Source of the DNA: an uncultured Burkholderiales bacterium
GTDB taxonomy: Bacteria > Pseudomonadota > Gammaproteobacteria > Burkholderiales > Burkholderiaceae_C
Length of the DNA stretch: 9,122 bases
Direction of reading: 5' to 3'
Assembly: GCA_903925445.1 (NCBI GenBank)
Contig: CAIYFE010000070.1
Coordinates: 1 to 9,122, forward strand
The first letter of the stretch is position 1, and every line of letters starts with the position of its first letter. The notes beneath the pieces are model-generated. The model searched no databases, had not been told where the DNA came from, and saw nothing but the letters and a program-made list of their open reading frames with translations. A program made the position numbers and the translations under genes. Below, piece by piece: positions 1-6,447 of the stretch.

Positions 1-99
1 CAGCTGCAACTGCAAAAGTCTGACCTTGAAGTGACGCTGCTGACCCAATCGCGCAAGTTGCTGCTGCAAGCGTATGGTTTGAGCGAGTGGGGTCTGTGA
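1..99 (+). CDS. C-terminal end of an upstream gene, possibly a TolC-like outer-membrane channel (partial)
   Basis: Frame 1 is open from the first base to TGA at 97-99 and encodes 32 residues ending AYGLSEWGL. The visible part is leucine-rich with helical spacing and ends in a short tail, which would fit the last helix of a TolC-family protein. Its stop codon overlaps the ATG of the following ABC transporter gene by one base (TGATG), so it is almost certainly the preceding gene of the same operon. A type I secretion system needs an outer-membrane channel, and that gene often sits beside the ABC and HlyD genes. The TolC identity is inferred from this context; 32 residues are too few to prove it. 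That a coding frame ends here is much more certain than its function. Confidence 0.5.
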   Translation, partial: QLQLQKSDLEVTLLTQSRKLLLQAYGLSEWGL

Positions 100-2249
100 T
101 GAACGATGCAGGCCTCTTTGAGGTGATGATGCGCCTTGCTGCGTTGCAAGGCTCGCGTTTGGATCCTCTGGAGCTCAAGACGGCGATTGACAACGTTGTG
201 ACGTCAGCGACTGACGCCAAAAAATCGTTGCCGCCGTTGGTGTTGGTGCAGCGCGTGATCAAGGCTTTGCATTTGAGCAAGCCCGTGCTGCCGCGCCACG
301 TGGATCCGTCAATGGTGCCCATGCTGGGTTTTACCTCGCAGCACAACTGGTGTGTGGTGCGCGGTCAAAACGGACATGGCCGCTGGGTGATTCAGTACTT
401 TGATGTGCTGCAAGACTCGTTTGCCGAAGCGGAGTTGGATTCTTTGTCCGACCTGCGCGCGATTCGCGTGAACTTGAATCGCACCGTTGACATCAACAAC
501 AGCAAGATTTTTCAAATCATTTGGGACGAGTTTTCTCAAAGCAAACGCCGCTTGTACGAGGTGGCAGCCGCCACGGTGCTCATCAACGTGTTGGTGACGG
601 TGGCCTCGTTTTACAGCATGCAGGTGTATGACCGCGTGATTCCTAACCACGCCATCAACACCTTGGTGGTGTTGACCCTGGGCGTGGTGATGAGCAACGT
701 GTTTGAGTTGCTGCTCAAGCACGCCCGCACCGAATTGCTCGATGAGGTGTCCATCAACATCGACCGCGGCATGGTGCGCAAAATCTTTTTGCGCTTGTTG
801 GGCGTGCGCTTAGACCAAATGCCCCCCAGCGTGGGCAGCTTGTCCAGCGAGCTGCGTGGGTATGAGTCGATCAAAGTGTTGTTGTCCACCACCACGTTGT
901 TCTTGCTCACCGACGCGCCGTTTGGTTTGTTGTTTGTGGGCTTGATGTGGTTGATTGCAGGACCGTACATGGCGGCAATTCCGGTGTTGTTCTTTTTGCT
1001 GGTGTTGGGCGTGAACGCTTATTTCCAAAAAAGCATGCAAGCCGCGGCAAGTCGAACCACAACCGCAGAGAACCGAAAAATTGGCTTGTTGGTGGAAACC
1101 ATTGAAGCGGCTGAAACCATCAAAGCCAGTGCAGGTGGTTGGCGCATGTTGTCGCGTTGGATTTCACTCAACGACACAGCACGCACCTACCAATTTGCGA
1201 TGAAGCACATTTCAGAGCGGTCGCAACACTTTTTGGGCTTTGCGCAGCAAATGGCGTATGTGGCGCAAATTGGCGTAGGCGCTTATGAAGTCACACAAGG
1301 CAGCTACACCGTGGGGGGCTTGATTGCGTGCTCCATCTTGTCGGGACGCGCATTGGCACCTGCGGCCATGTTGCCTTCGCTGCTCATGCAGTGGGCGCAG
1401 GCCAAAGCCTCGTTGCAAGGCTTGGAGCGTTTTTGGGATTTGCCCGACGACCACTCCGGCGTGACGCGCCCGCTCATGCCCGACACGATTTTGGGCGACT
1501 TCAAGTTTGAAGACGCACGCATCACCTACCCCGGTATTCCGATGGCCTTGAATGTGCCGACCTTGAGCATCCGCGCGGGCGAAAAAATTGGTGTCATCGG
1601 GCCCATCGGGTCAGGCAAAACCACGCTGTTGCGTGCCTTGAGTGGCATGTACAAACCGCTGCAGGGCCGAGTCTTGATCGATGGCATGGACATGGCGTTC
1701 ATCTCCAAGCCCTTGCTGGCCGAGTACATCGGTTACTTGCAGCAAGACGGTCGCTTGATCTCAGGCACTTTGCGCGACAACTTGCTCATTGGCATTGCCG
1801 ATCCGGGCGACAGCGCCATCTTGCAAGCGGCCAACAAAACTGGGTTGATTCAGGTGGTGCGTTCACACCCGCAAGGTTTGGATTTGCCCATCAGCGAAGG
1901 CGGCGTGGGGCTGTCGGGTGGCCAGCGCCAGTTGGTCAACCTCACACGGCTGGTGCTGCGTGAGCCCTCGATTTGGTTGTTGGACGAGCCCACGGCCTCG
2001 ATGGATCAAGCCTCTGAGGCGCACTGCATGAAGATGTTTGAAACGGCATTGGGCGACGAAGACACCTTGGTGTTGGTGACCCACAAGCCCGAGCTGTTGA
2101 AATTGGTGAACCGATTGATCGTGATTGCCAACCATCAAATCGTGCTCGATGGTGAAAAAAATTCTGTGTTGGCTGCGTTGCAAAGAGCCGATTTGCTGAC
2201 GCCCGCACAAGGCCCTGTACAAGCATTGGAAGAGGGCGAACATGTCTGA
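99..2249 (+). CDS. Type I secretion system ABC transporter/permease (HlyB/LapB/SiiF-like) with non-catalytic C39-like domain
   Basis: This 716-residue inner-membrane exporter should use ATP hydrolysis to drive an unfolded substrate through a type I secretion channel. Residues 1-130 form a C39-peptidase-like domain without a catalytic cysteine: its only Cys is in HNWCVV (about residue 85), not near the N-terminus. Transmembrane helices begin near residue 155 and include the MQVYDRVIPN stretch typical of this family. The nucleotide-binding domain has Walker A GPIGSGKT (501-508), Q-loop near 548, signature LSGGQ (605-609), Walker B IWLLDE (625-630) and the H-loop His at 662. I chose ATG 99 because it overlaps the previous stop as TGATG; an in-frame GTG at 87 would add four residues. 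The lack of peptidase residues argues against a bacteriocin-type processing exporter and for an RTX- or adhesin-type substrate. The gene overlaps the HlyD gene by 8 bases. Confidence 0.95.
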   Translation: MNDAGLFEVMMRLAALQGSRLDPLELKTAIDNVVTSATDAKKSLPPLVLVQRVIKALHLSKPVLPRHVDPSMVPMLGFTSQHNWCVVRGQNGHGRWVIQYFDVLQDSFAEAELDSLSDLRAIRVNLNRTVDINNSKIFQIIWDEFSQSKRRLYEVAAATVLINVLVTVASFYSMQVYDRVIPNHAINTLVVLTLGVVMSNVFELLLKHARTELLDEVSINIDRGMVRKIFLRLLGVRLDQMPPSVGSLSSELRGYESIKVLLSTTTLFLLTDAPFGLLFVGLMWLIAGPYMAAIPVLFFLLVLGVNAYFQKSMQAAASRTTTAENRKIGLLVETIEAAETIKASAGGWRMLSRWISLNDTARTYQFAMKHISERSQHFLGFAQQMAYVAQIGVGAYEVTQGSYTVGGLIACSILSGRALAPAAMLPSLLMQWAQAKASLQGLERFWDLPDDHSGVTRPLMPDTILGDFKFEDARITYPGIPMALNVPTLSIRAGEKIGVIGPIGSGKTTLLRALSGMYKPLQGRVLIDGMDMAFISKPLLAEYIGYLQQDGRLISGTLRDNLLIGIADPGDSAILQAANKTGLIQVVRSHPQGLDLPISEGGVGLSGGQRQLVNLTRLVLREPSIWLLDEPTASMDQASEAHCMKMFETALGDEDTLVLVTHKPELLKLVNRLIVIANHQIVLDGEKNSVLAALQRADLLTPAQGPVQALEEGEHV

Positions 2250-3459
2250 TCACTACCAAATTGCCAAAGTGAACAACTGGGAAGTGGTCGATCACGGCGA
2301 CTTTGTGCATGTTCACTCCACCACCAAGTCGGCGCGCATCATCATTTATGTGATCGTCAGTTATGTGGTGGTGTTCTTGCTGTGGGCGAGCTTTTTTCAC
2401 ATCGATCAAAGCGTGCGCGTCACGGGGCAGCTGATTGCCAGCGACCGCATCCAGCAAATCAGCGCCTTGCAAACAGGCGTGCTCAATAAGTTGTGGGTCA
2501 ACGAGGGAGAGGTGGTCAAGCGCGGTCAGTTGCTGGCTTCGATTGAACCCGATCGCCAACAAGCCGCGGTGGACGATGGTTTGATGCGCTCGGCCAACCT
2601 CAAGCTATCGATTGAGCGTTTGCACGCCGAGTTGTATGGCGTGCCATTGAAGTTTGATCCCAAACTGGTCAAGAAGTTTCCAGAAATTGCCTTGGCGCAA
2701 CGACGTTTGTACGAGCGTCGACAGCAAGCGATGCAAGATGAAATTGCCTCCTTGACCGAAGCCTTGCATTTGGCGCAAGAAGAATTGCGCATGAACGAGG
2801 CCTTGCTCAAGTCGGGTGACATCAGCAAATCGGACTTGATTCGCTTACAACGCCAGACGCTGGACATCAACAGCCAAATCATCAACCGCAAAAACCGCTT
2901 CACCCAAGAAGCGCAGACCGAGTTGGCGCGCTTAGAGACGGAGTACGAAACGCAAAATCGCTCGCAGGTGGAGCGCGATGTGAATTTGGCACACAGCGAA
3001 ATTCGCTCGCCCGTGGCCGGCATCATCAACACCGTGCACTCTTACACGATTGGCAGCGTGATTCGTGAGGGCGAGCAAGTCATGCAAATCTTGCCCACCG
3101 ATGGCCAAATTGTGGTGGAAGCCAAGCTCTCGCCCACAGATGTTTCTCAAGTGCATGTGGGACAAGAGGCGTGGGTGAAGTTGGACGCCTTTGATTACAC
3201 GGTGTATGGCGAGCTCAAGGCCAAGGTCAGCTACATCAGCTCAGATGCGATCACCGAAAGCTCCATACGCGGAGAGATGGCTTTTTATCGCGTGCGCATT
3301 GAGATTGCCAAAGACGAGTTGACGGGGCGACAAAAAGAAATCGCCTTGCGCCCCGGCATGACGGCCACGGTGGATGTCAAGTCAGGCAACCGCACGGTGC
3401 TGTCGTATTTGATCAAGCCCATCAGCAAGATGATGCATGAGTCATTGAACGAGAAATAA
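2242..3459 (+). CDS. HlyD-family periplasmic adaptor (membrane fusion protein) of type I secretion system
   Basis: This 405-residue protein should bridge the ABC exporter in the inner membrane and the outer-membrane channel. A short cytoplasmic N-terminus precedes one membrane helix (about 33-52, ending LLWASFF). Next come the first half of the lipoyl/barrel-sandwich domain (about 60-100), a long coiled-coil hairpin rich in Glu, Gln, Arg and Leu (about 110-245), and the second lipoyl half starting at IRSPVAG (254-260). The C-terminal beta domain carries the family signature LRPGMTATV (369-377) followed by a KPI motif. ATG 2242 is preceded by AGAGGG (2231-2236) at good spacing and lies inside the end of the ABC gene, suggesting translational coupling. 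It is slightly shorter than E. coli HlyD. The family assignment is secure; the substrate cannot be told from this gene. Confidence 0.95.
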   Translation: MSDHYQIAKVNNWEVVDHGDFVHVHSTTKSARIIIYVIVSYVVVFLLWASFFHIDQSVRVTGQLIASDRIQQISALQTGVLNKLWVNEGEVVKRGQLLASIEPDRQQAAVDDGLMRSANLKLSIERLHAELYGVPLKFDPKLVKKFPEIALAQRRLYERRQQAMQDEIASLTEALHLAQEELRMNEALLKSGDISKSDLIRLQRQTLDINSQIINRKNRFTQEAQTELARLETEYETQNRSQVERDVNLAHSEIRSPVAGIINTVHSYTIGSVIREGEQVMQILPTDGQIVVEAKLSPTDVSQVHVGQEAWVKLDAFDYTVYGELKAKVSYISSDAITESSIRGEMAFYRVRIEIAKDELTGRQKEIALRPGMTATVDVKSGNRTVLSYLIKPISKMMHESLNEK

Positions 3460-3463
3460 ATCT

Positions 3464-4012
3464 ATGTCATCCGATAACCACAACTCCACGGTTTGGCAAG
3501 GCTATGTGGCAGCGATTGCCAGCCTTGCACAGTCCATGCTGTTTTTGATGGCGGTGTTGACCATTGCGTTGACACAAATTGCGCAGCAAATTGGTGTGGG
3601 TGAGGCACCCAAGTCGCCAGCCAATGGCGAATCCACGGGTGCAGGTGCCAATGGTGCCAATGCATCGAATGCGGCAAAAAATGCTTCAACACATTTGAAA
3701 ATTGTGTTTGTTGGCAACGCCATCGAATTGGACAAGCAGCAGCGCAAAGAGCTTGCTTCTGCCTTGGCTTCGATTGCGATAAAGCCTGATGAACGTTGGC
3801 GGATTTGGGTGGAGTTTGCAAGAACAGACACGGCGATGCAACGCGAAGCCTATTTGCGTTTGTTATCCATACGCAGCGTGATGATCGGCAATGGCGTGCC
3901 CGATGCACTGATTGACATGAATTTAGTCAAGCGTGACGAAGTGCCCGCTAGCGCAACGGAGATGAGTGTCTACATTGATCCCATGCCAAAAATTGGGGCT
4001 TCTAACCGATGA
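3464..4012 (+). CDS. MotB/SiiA-like single-pass protein 1, lacking the transmembrane aspartate
   Basis: This 182-residue protein has a short cytoplasmic N-terminus, the motif WQGYVAA (11-17), one membrane helix to about residue 40, an Ala/Asn/Gly-rich linker (about 44-76) and a C-terminal periplasmic domain. The domain resembles a reduced OmpA/MotB peptidoglycan-binding fold: D122 and R137 are 15 residues apart, like the Asp/Arg pair that contacts diaminopimelate in OmpA domains, within an R-E-A-Y-L-R context. The helix start matches that of the next gene (WPGYVDA), but Ala16 (GCA, 3509-3511) occupies the place of the proton-carrying Asp. Together with the ExbB/MotA-like gene downstream it looks like a relative of SiiA, an accessory subunit of the Salmonella SPI-4 system. 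It lies 4 bases after the HlyD stop, with a modest GAGA ribosome-binding sequence, and overlaps the next gene by ATGA. The specific role is inferred. Confidence 0.8.
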   Translation: MSSDNHNSTVWQGYVAAIASLAQSMLFLMAVLTIALTQIAQQIGVGEAPKSPANGESTGAGANGANASNAAKNASTHLKIVFVGNAIELDKQQRKELASALASIAIKPDERWRIWVEFARTDTAMQREAYLRLLSIRSVMIGNGVPDALIDMNLVKRDEVPASATEMSVYIDPMPKIGASNR

Positions 4013-4659
4013 AAAAACGTCCTGAACTCGAAGAGTCCAGCTACTGGCCTGGGTATGTCGATGCCCTGACCAACATCGTTTTGAATTTGTTGTTCATGGT
4101 GGGTATTTTTGCGATTGGAATTTTTTCCATGAGCATTGAATTGGCGCTGCACCCCAAATCAAAAAATCCAGACCCTCAAGAGCAAGCGCCTCCTCAGGCC
4201 AATGTGCCAACCACCACCGATGCAACGCAAGGCAGCGGCAACGCAGCGCCTATGTATTTCGTGACCAAGACGCTTCGCATCGAAGATCCTGGGGCTGTTG
4301 TCAAAGTTGCAAATAAGAAAGCTGGCGTTGAAATGACGGTGACCAAGTCCAGCAGTTATGCCTTGGTCAAGTTTATTTACCCTGAAGACGTGTTTGCACT
4401 TTCAGAAGAAGTGCTGAAAAACCTCACGCGAGAAGTGAATCAAAGAAAAGCTGAAAAAGCCAGTTCTTGGAGCATTTGGTCGTCGATCAACTTGAGCGAT
4501 CCCATGGCAAGGCGCGGCGCTTATGTGCGGTCGATGGCCGTGCGTGCGGTGTTGCTCAAAACCGGTGTGGATCCCAATGCGATTGACATTCGCTTGTTTC
4601 CTGTCGAAGACGCACAAGATTCAAAGAGTCAGACCGTGAACTTGCTGGTGAAAAATTAA
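4009..4659 (+). CDS. MotB/SiiA-like single-pass protein 2, with the proton-channel aspartate
   Basis: This 216-residue protein is a paralogue-like partner of the previous one. After an acidic N-terminus comes WPGYVDAL (13-20) and a membrane helix to about residue 43. The Asp at 18 (GAT, 4060-4062) sits just after the Trp/Tyr interface motif, as the essential proton-carrying Asp does in MotB and related subunits. A Pro/Gln/Thr-rich linker follows. The C-terminal domain again resembles a degenerate OmpA fold: D164 and R179 are 15 residues apart, with R-G-A-Y-V-R between them. It should be anchored in the inner membrane, with the folded domain at the peptidoglycan, and pair with the MotA/TolQ-like protein encoded next. 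Its ATG overlaps the previous TGA as ATGA, indicating translational coupling and probably linked amounts of the two proteins. The family type is well supported; the name SiiA-like rests on the operon context. Confidence 0.82.
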   Translation: MKKRPELEESSYWPGYVDALTNIVLNLLFMVGIFAIGIFSMSIELALHPKSKNPDPQEQAPPQANVPTTTDATQGSGNAAPMYFVTKTLRIEDPGAVVKVANKKAGVEMTVTKSSSYALVKFIYPEDVFALSEEVLKNLTREVNQRKAEKASSWSIWSSINLSDPMARRGAYVRSMAVRAVLLKTGVDPNAIDIRLFPVEDAQDSKSQTVNLLVKN

Positions 4660-4664
4660 AGGAG
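4658..4664 (+). promoter_or_regulatory. Strong ribosome binding site deciding the start of the MotA/SiiB-like gene
   Basis: AAAGGAG overlaps the stop codon of the preceding gene and lies 5 bases before ATG 4670. It is the strongest Shine-Dalgarno sequence in the secretion operon. It rules out the in-frame GTG at 4664, which would lie inside the ribosome binding site. A stronger site here fits the higher copy number expected of the channel subunit (five per two MotB-like subunits in characterised motors); that link is inference. Confidence 0.75.
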
Positions 4665-4669
4665 TGATC

Positions 4670-6061
4670 ATGAATAAAAAACTACCGCGTCGCGCAAAGT
4701 CCAAGTTTCAAATGGGTTTGATGCGAGATCTTGAAATACTGACTTATTGGCTCAAAGCCTTTGGTCCGATTGGTTTGGCATTTTTAGCAGGCGCCATTTG
4801 GTTTCGCCATGCCGTTGTGTCCTCGATTGAATCCACACCGCATCCCGTGTTGGTCTACACCATTTTTGTGGTGTTGGGCATCGGCATTGTGGTGACTGCG
4901 CATGCTTTGCAAACCTTTATTTCAGAAGAAAGCAAAATTTTGGCTTGGCGCAAATGCCAAGGCCTCGAAACGCGCATGGCGTTTCGCGACAAGCTGGGTA
5001 AAAAATCGGCCTTGGTGCCTATTTTCAAATTGTTGACGGGAGATCAACCTTTGCCATTGCGCATGCGCCAAGCAGCGGTAGAGCAAGAGTTGGACAGTTT
5101 GGAGCACAGCTTCACCGACAAAATCGCATTGCCCAATTACATTGGCGGCGCTTTGGTGGGTATTGGTTTGGTCGGGACTTTTGTGGGCTTGTTGGGCACC
5201 TTGGATGACTTGGGCAAGTTGTTTGCGTCGTTGGGATCAGCGGGCTCTTCGTCTGCCGATCCAGGCGCTTTGTTTGGCGACATGGTGCGCAAACTTCAAG
5301 AACCCATGCGCGGCATGGGCACTGCGTTTGTGGCTTCTCTGTATGGTCTGCTTGGTTCGTTGTTATTGGGTTTGACCGCGCTGTCGGTGCGTGAGTCGGG
5401 TCTCAAAGTGGTTGAAAAATTGCGCGAAGCCATTCGCGAAGATGGCTACGGCTCCATTTTGCAAACAGCGCCTTTGTTGGCCGATGTTGAATCCGCTTGG
5501 TTGGAATCAGACCGTTGGAGCGCGATGTTCAACGAAATGCGCGAACAAAACATGGAACTGCAATCGCAGTTGGCCGCGGTCATCAAACTGTTCGTCAAAG
5601 GTCAAGAAGAAATTCACGAACTCACCGCATCGAATTTGCGTTTGGCGCAAAGCCTTGAGCAACGCAACGACATCGACATGGTGATCAAGCGCGTGCTGGG
5701 CGAAGGTTTGCATTGGGCCGAATCTTTGGAGCAAGTGGTGGAACAAAGTTCATTGCTGCGCGCCGAAACGGTGGCCTCGACCACGCGTGTGGTGGACAGC
5801 GTGCGTGCGCTGGAAAACATGGCGCATCAAATCAGCACGTCATTGCCGGCTTTGCACGAAACCACCTTGCAAGCCTTGAGTGGTCAAACGCAAAAAATTT
5901 CGCGCGTGGTGGAGGCTGTGGAATCGCAAGACCGATCCACCACCACTTACAACCAAGCTTTGTTAGACAGCTTGCAAAGCCACCAAAACGCGGTCAGTCA
6001 AAGCACAGACTCATTGCGCGCTTTGGTCGCCAAGCTGATTGATCGTGAAAACACCAAATGA
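4670..6061 (+). CDS. MotA/TolQ/ExbB-family proton channel protein with long helical tail (SiiB-like)
   Basis: This 463-residue inner-membrane protein has helices at about 30-50 and 60-82, a cytoplasmic loop, and the conserved MotA/TolQ/ExbB pair. Helix 3 includes GLVGTFVGLLGT (166-177) with Thr170 at the expected channel-lining place; helix 4 starts GMGTAFVASLYG (215-226) with Thr218. About 220 cytoplasmic residues follow that look almost wholly helical and coiled-coil-like, rich in Gln, Glu, Ser and Leu. That is far longer than in ExbB or TolQ and recalls ZorA-like or SiiB-like channel proteins. It should form the ion-conducting ring around the MotB-like proteins encoded just upstream and use the proton-motive force. 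In the Salmonella SPI-4 system the equivalent SiiB works with SiiA in controlling adhesin-mediated adhesion. ATG 4670 is chosen over GTG 4664 for its AAAGGAG site. The stop lies within ATGA at 6058-6061. Confidence 0.88.
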   Translation: MNKKLPRRAKSKFQMGLMRDLEILTYWLKAFGPIGLAFLAGAIWFRHAVVSSIESTPHPVLVYTIFVVLGIGIVVTAHALQTFISEESKILAWRKCQGLETRMAFRDKLGKKSALVPIFKLLTGDQPLPLRMRQAAVEQELDSLEHSFTDKIALPNYIGGALVGIGLVGTFVGLLGTLDDLGKLFASLGSAGSSSADPGALFGDMVRKLQEPMRGMGTAFVASLYGLLGSLLLGLTALSVRESGLKVVEKLREAIREDGYGSILQTAPLLADVESAWLESDRWSAMFNEMREQNMELQSQLAAVIKLFVKGQEEIHELTASNLRLAQSLEQRNDIDMVIKRVLGEGLHWAESLEQVVEQSSLLRAETVASTTRVVDSVRALENMAHQISTSLPALHETTLQALSGQTQKISRVVEAVESQDRSTTTYNQALLDSLQSHQNAVSQSTDSLRALVAKLIDRENTK

Positions 6062-6078
6062 TCGAAAGAGAAGACACC

Positions 6079-6444
6079 ATGAAACTCACTCCCTATGCAC
6101 TCGCCTGCTTGCTCCTTGTCACAACAGCTTGTTCGTCTGTGATGGCACCCAGTTTTATTCCAGCGGCTTTTACGCAACAAGACATTGAAAAAGTCAGTGA
6201 AATTGGCGTGTCCATGGACAAAGACAAAGTCGAAGAAATCATGGGCAAACCTGCCCGGGTGGAGTTTTCGGCAACCATTGAGGCTTGGCACTATTGCAGA
6301 ACCGATCGCTCGGTGAACGAGTACGCGGTCGTGACATTCAAAAGCGGCAAAACAACGCAGGCCAAGAGTTATTCGATCAATGTGCCTGCAGATGTTGCGA
6401 AATACGAAGACTGCTCGAAATACATTCGATCCATCTTCCGTTGA
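6079..6444 (+). CDS. Small BamE/SmpA/OmlA-like lipoprotein, last gene of the secretion operon
   Basis: The 121-residue product starts with a lipoprotein signal: MKLTP, a hydrophobic stretch, then VTTAC with the lipidated Cys at 18. Thr at -3 is less common than Leu but acceptable. Ser at +2 predicts transport to the outer membrane rather than retention in the inner. The mature part has the BamE/SmpA pattern G-V-S-M-D-K-D-K-V (43-51), then MGKP (55-58) and a Trp-His-Tyr strand (70-72). C73 and C112 could form a disulfide. An upstream in-frame ATG at 6058 overlaps the previous stop as ATGA, but would put an acidic segment before the signal. ATG 6079 has an AAGAG-type ribosome site and gives a normal signal peptide. 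The coupling suggests work with the channel or secretion system, perhaps at the outer membrane; the exact role is unknown. Confidence 0.82.
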   Translation: MKLTPYALACLLLVTTACSSVMAPSFIPAAFTQQDIEKVSEIGVSMDKDKVEEIMGKPARVEFSATIEAWHYCRTDRSVNEYAVVTFKSGKTTQAKSYSINVPADVAKYEDCSKYIRSIFR

Positions 6445-6447
6445 TGC

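Noticed and set aside
1942..2562. - strand open frame of 206 codons across the ABC/HlyD junction
   Set aside because: It is antisense to two well-supported genes, has a His/Gln/Arg-rich shadow composition and no recognisable domain.
4664..4669. GTG start for the MotA/SiiB-like gene
   Set aside because: It would start inside the AAAGGAG ribosome binding site; ATG 4670 has the right spacing.
3464..6061. Zorya-type phage defence (ZorA/ZorB) motor
   Set aside because: The channel protein with a long tail resembles ZorA, but there are two small MotB-like genes, no ZorC, ZorD or ZorE genes, and the neighbours are type I secretion genes in the same coupled operon.
3464..6061. Flagellar MotAB stator or TonB/Tol ExbBD/TolQR energising set
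   Set aside because: No flagellar, tonB, tolA or tolB genes are nearby, the channel protein has a long tail unlike ExbB and TolQ, and the periplasmic domains are diverged and shorter than MotB.
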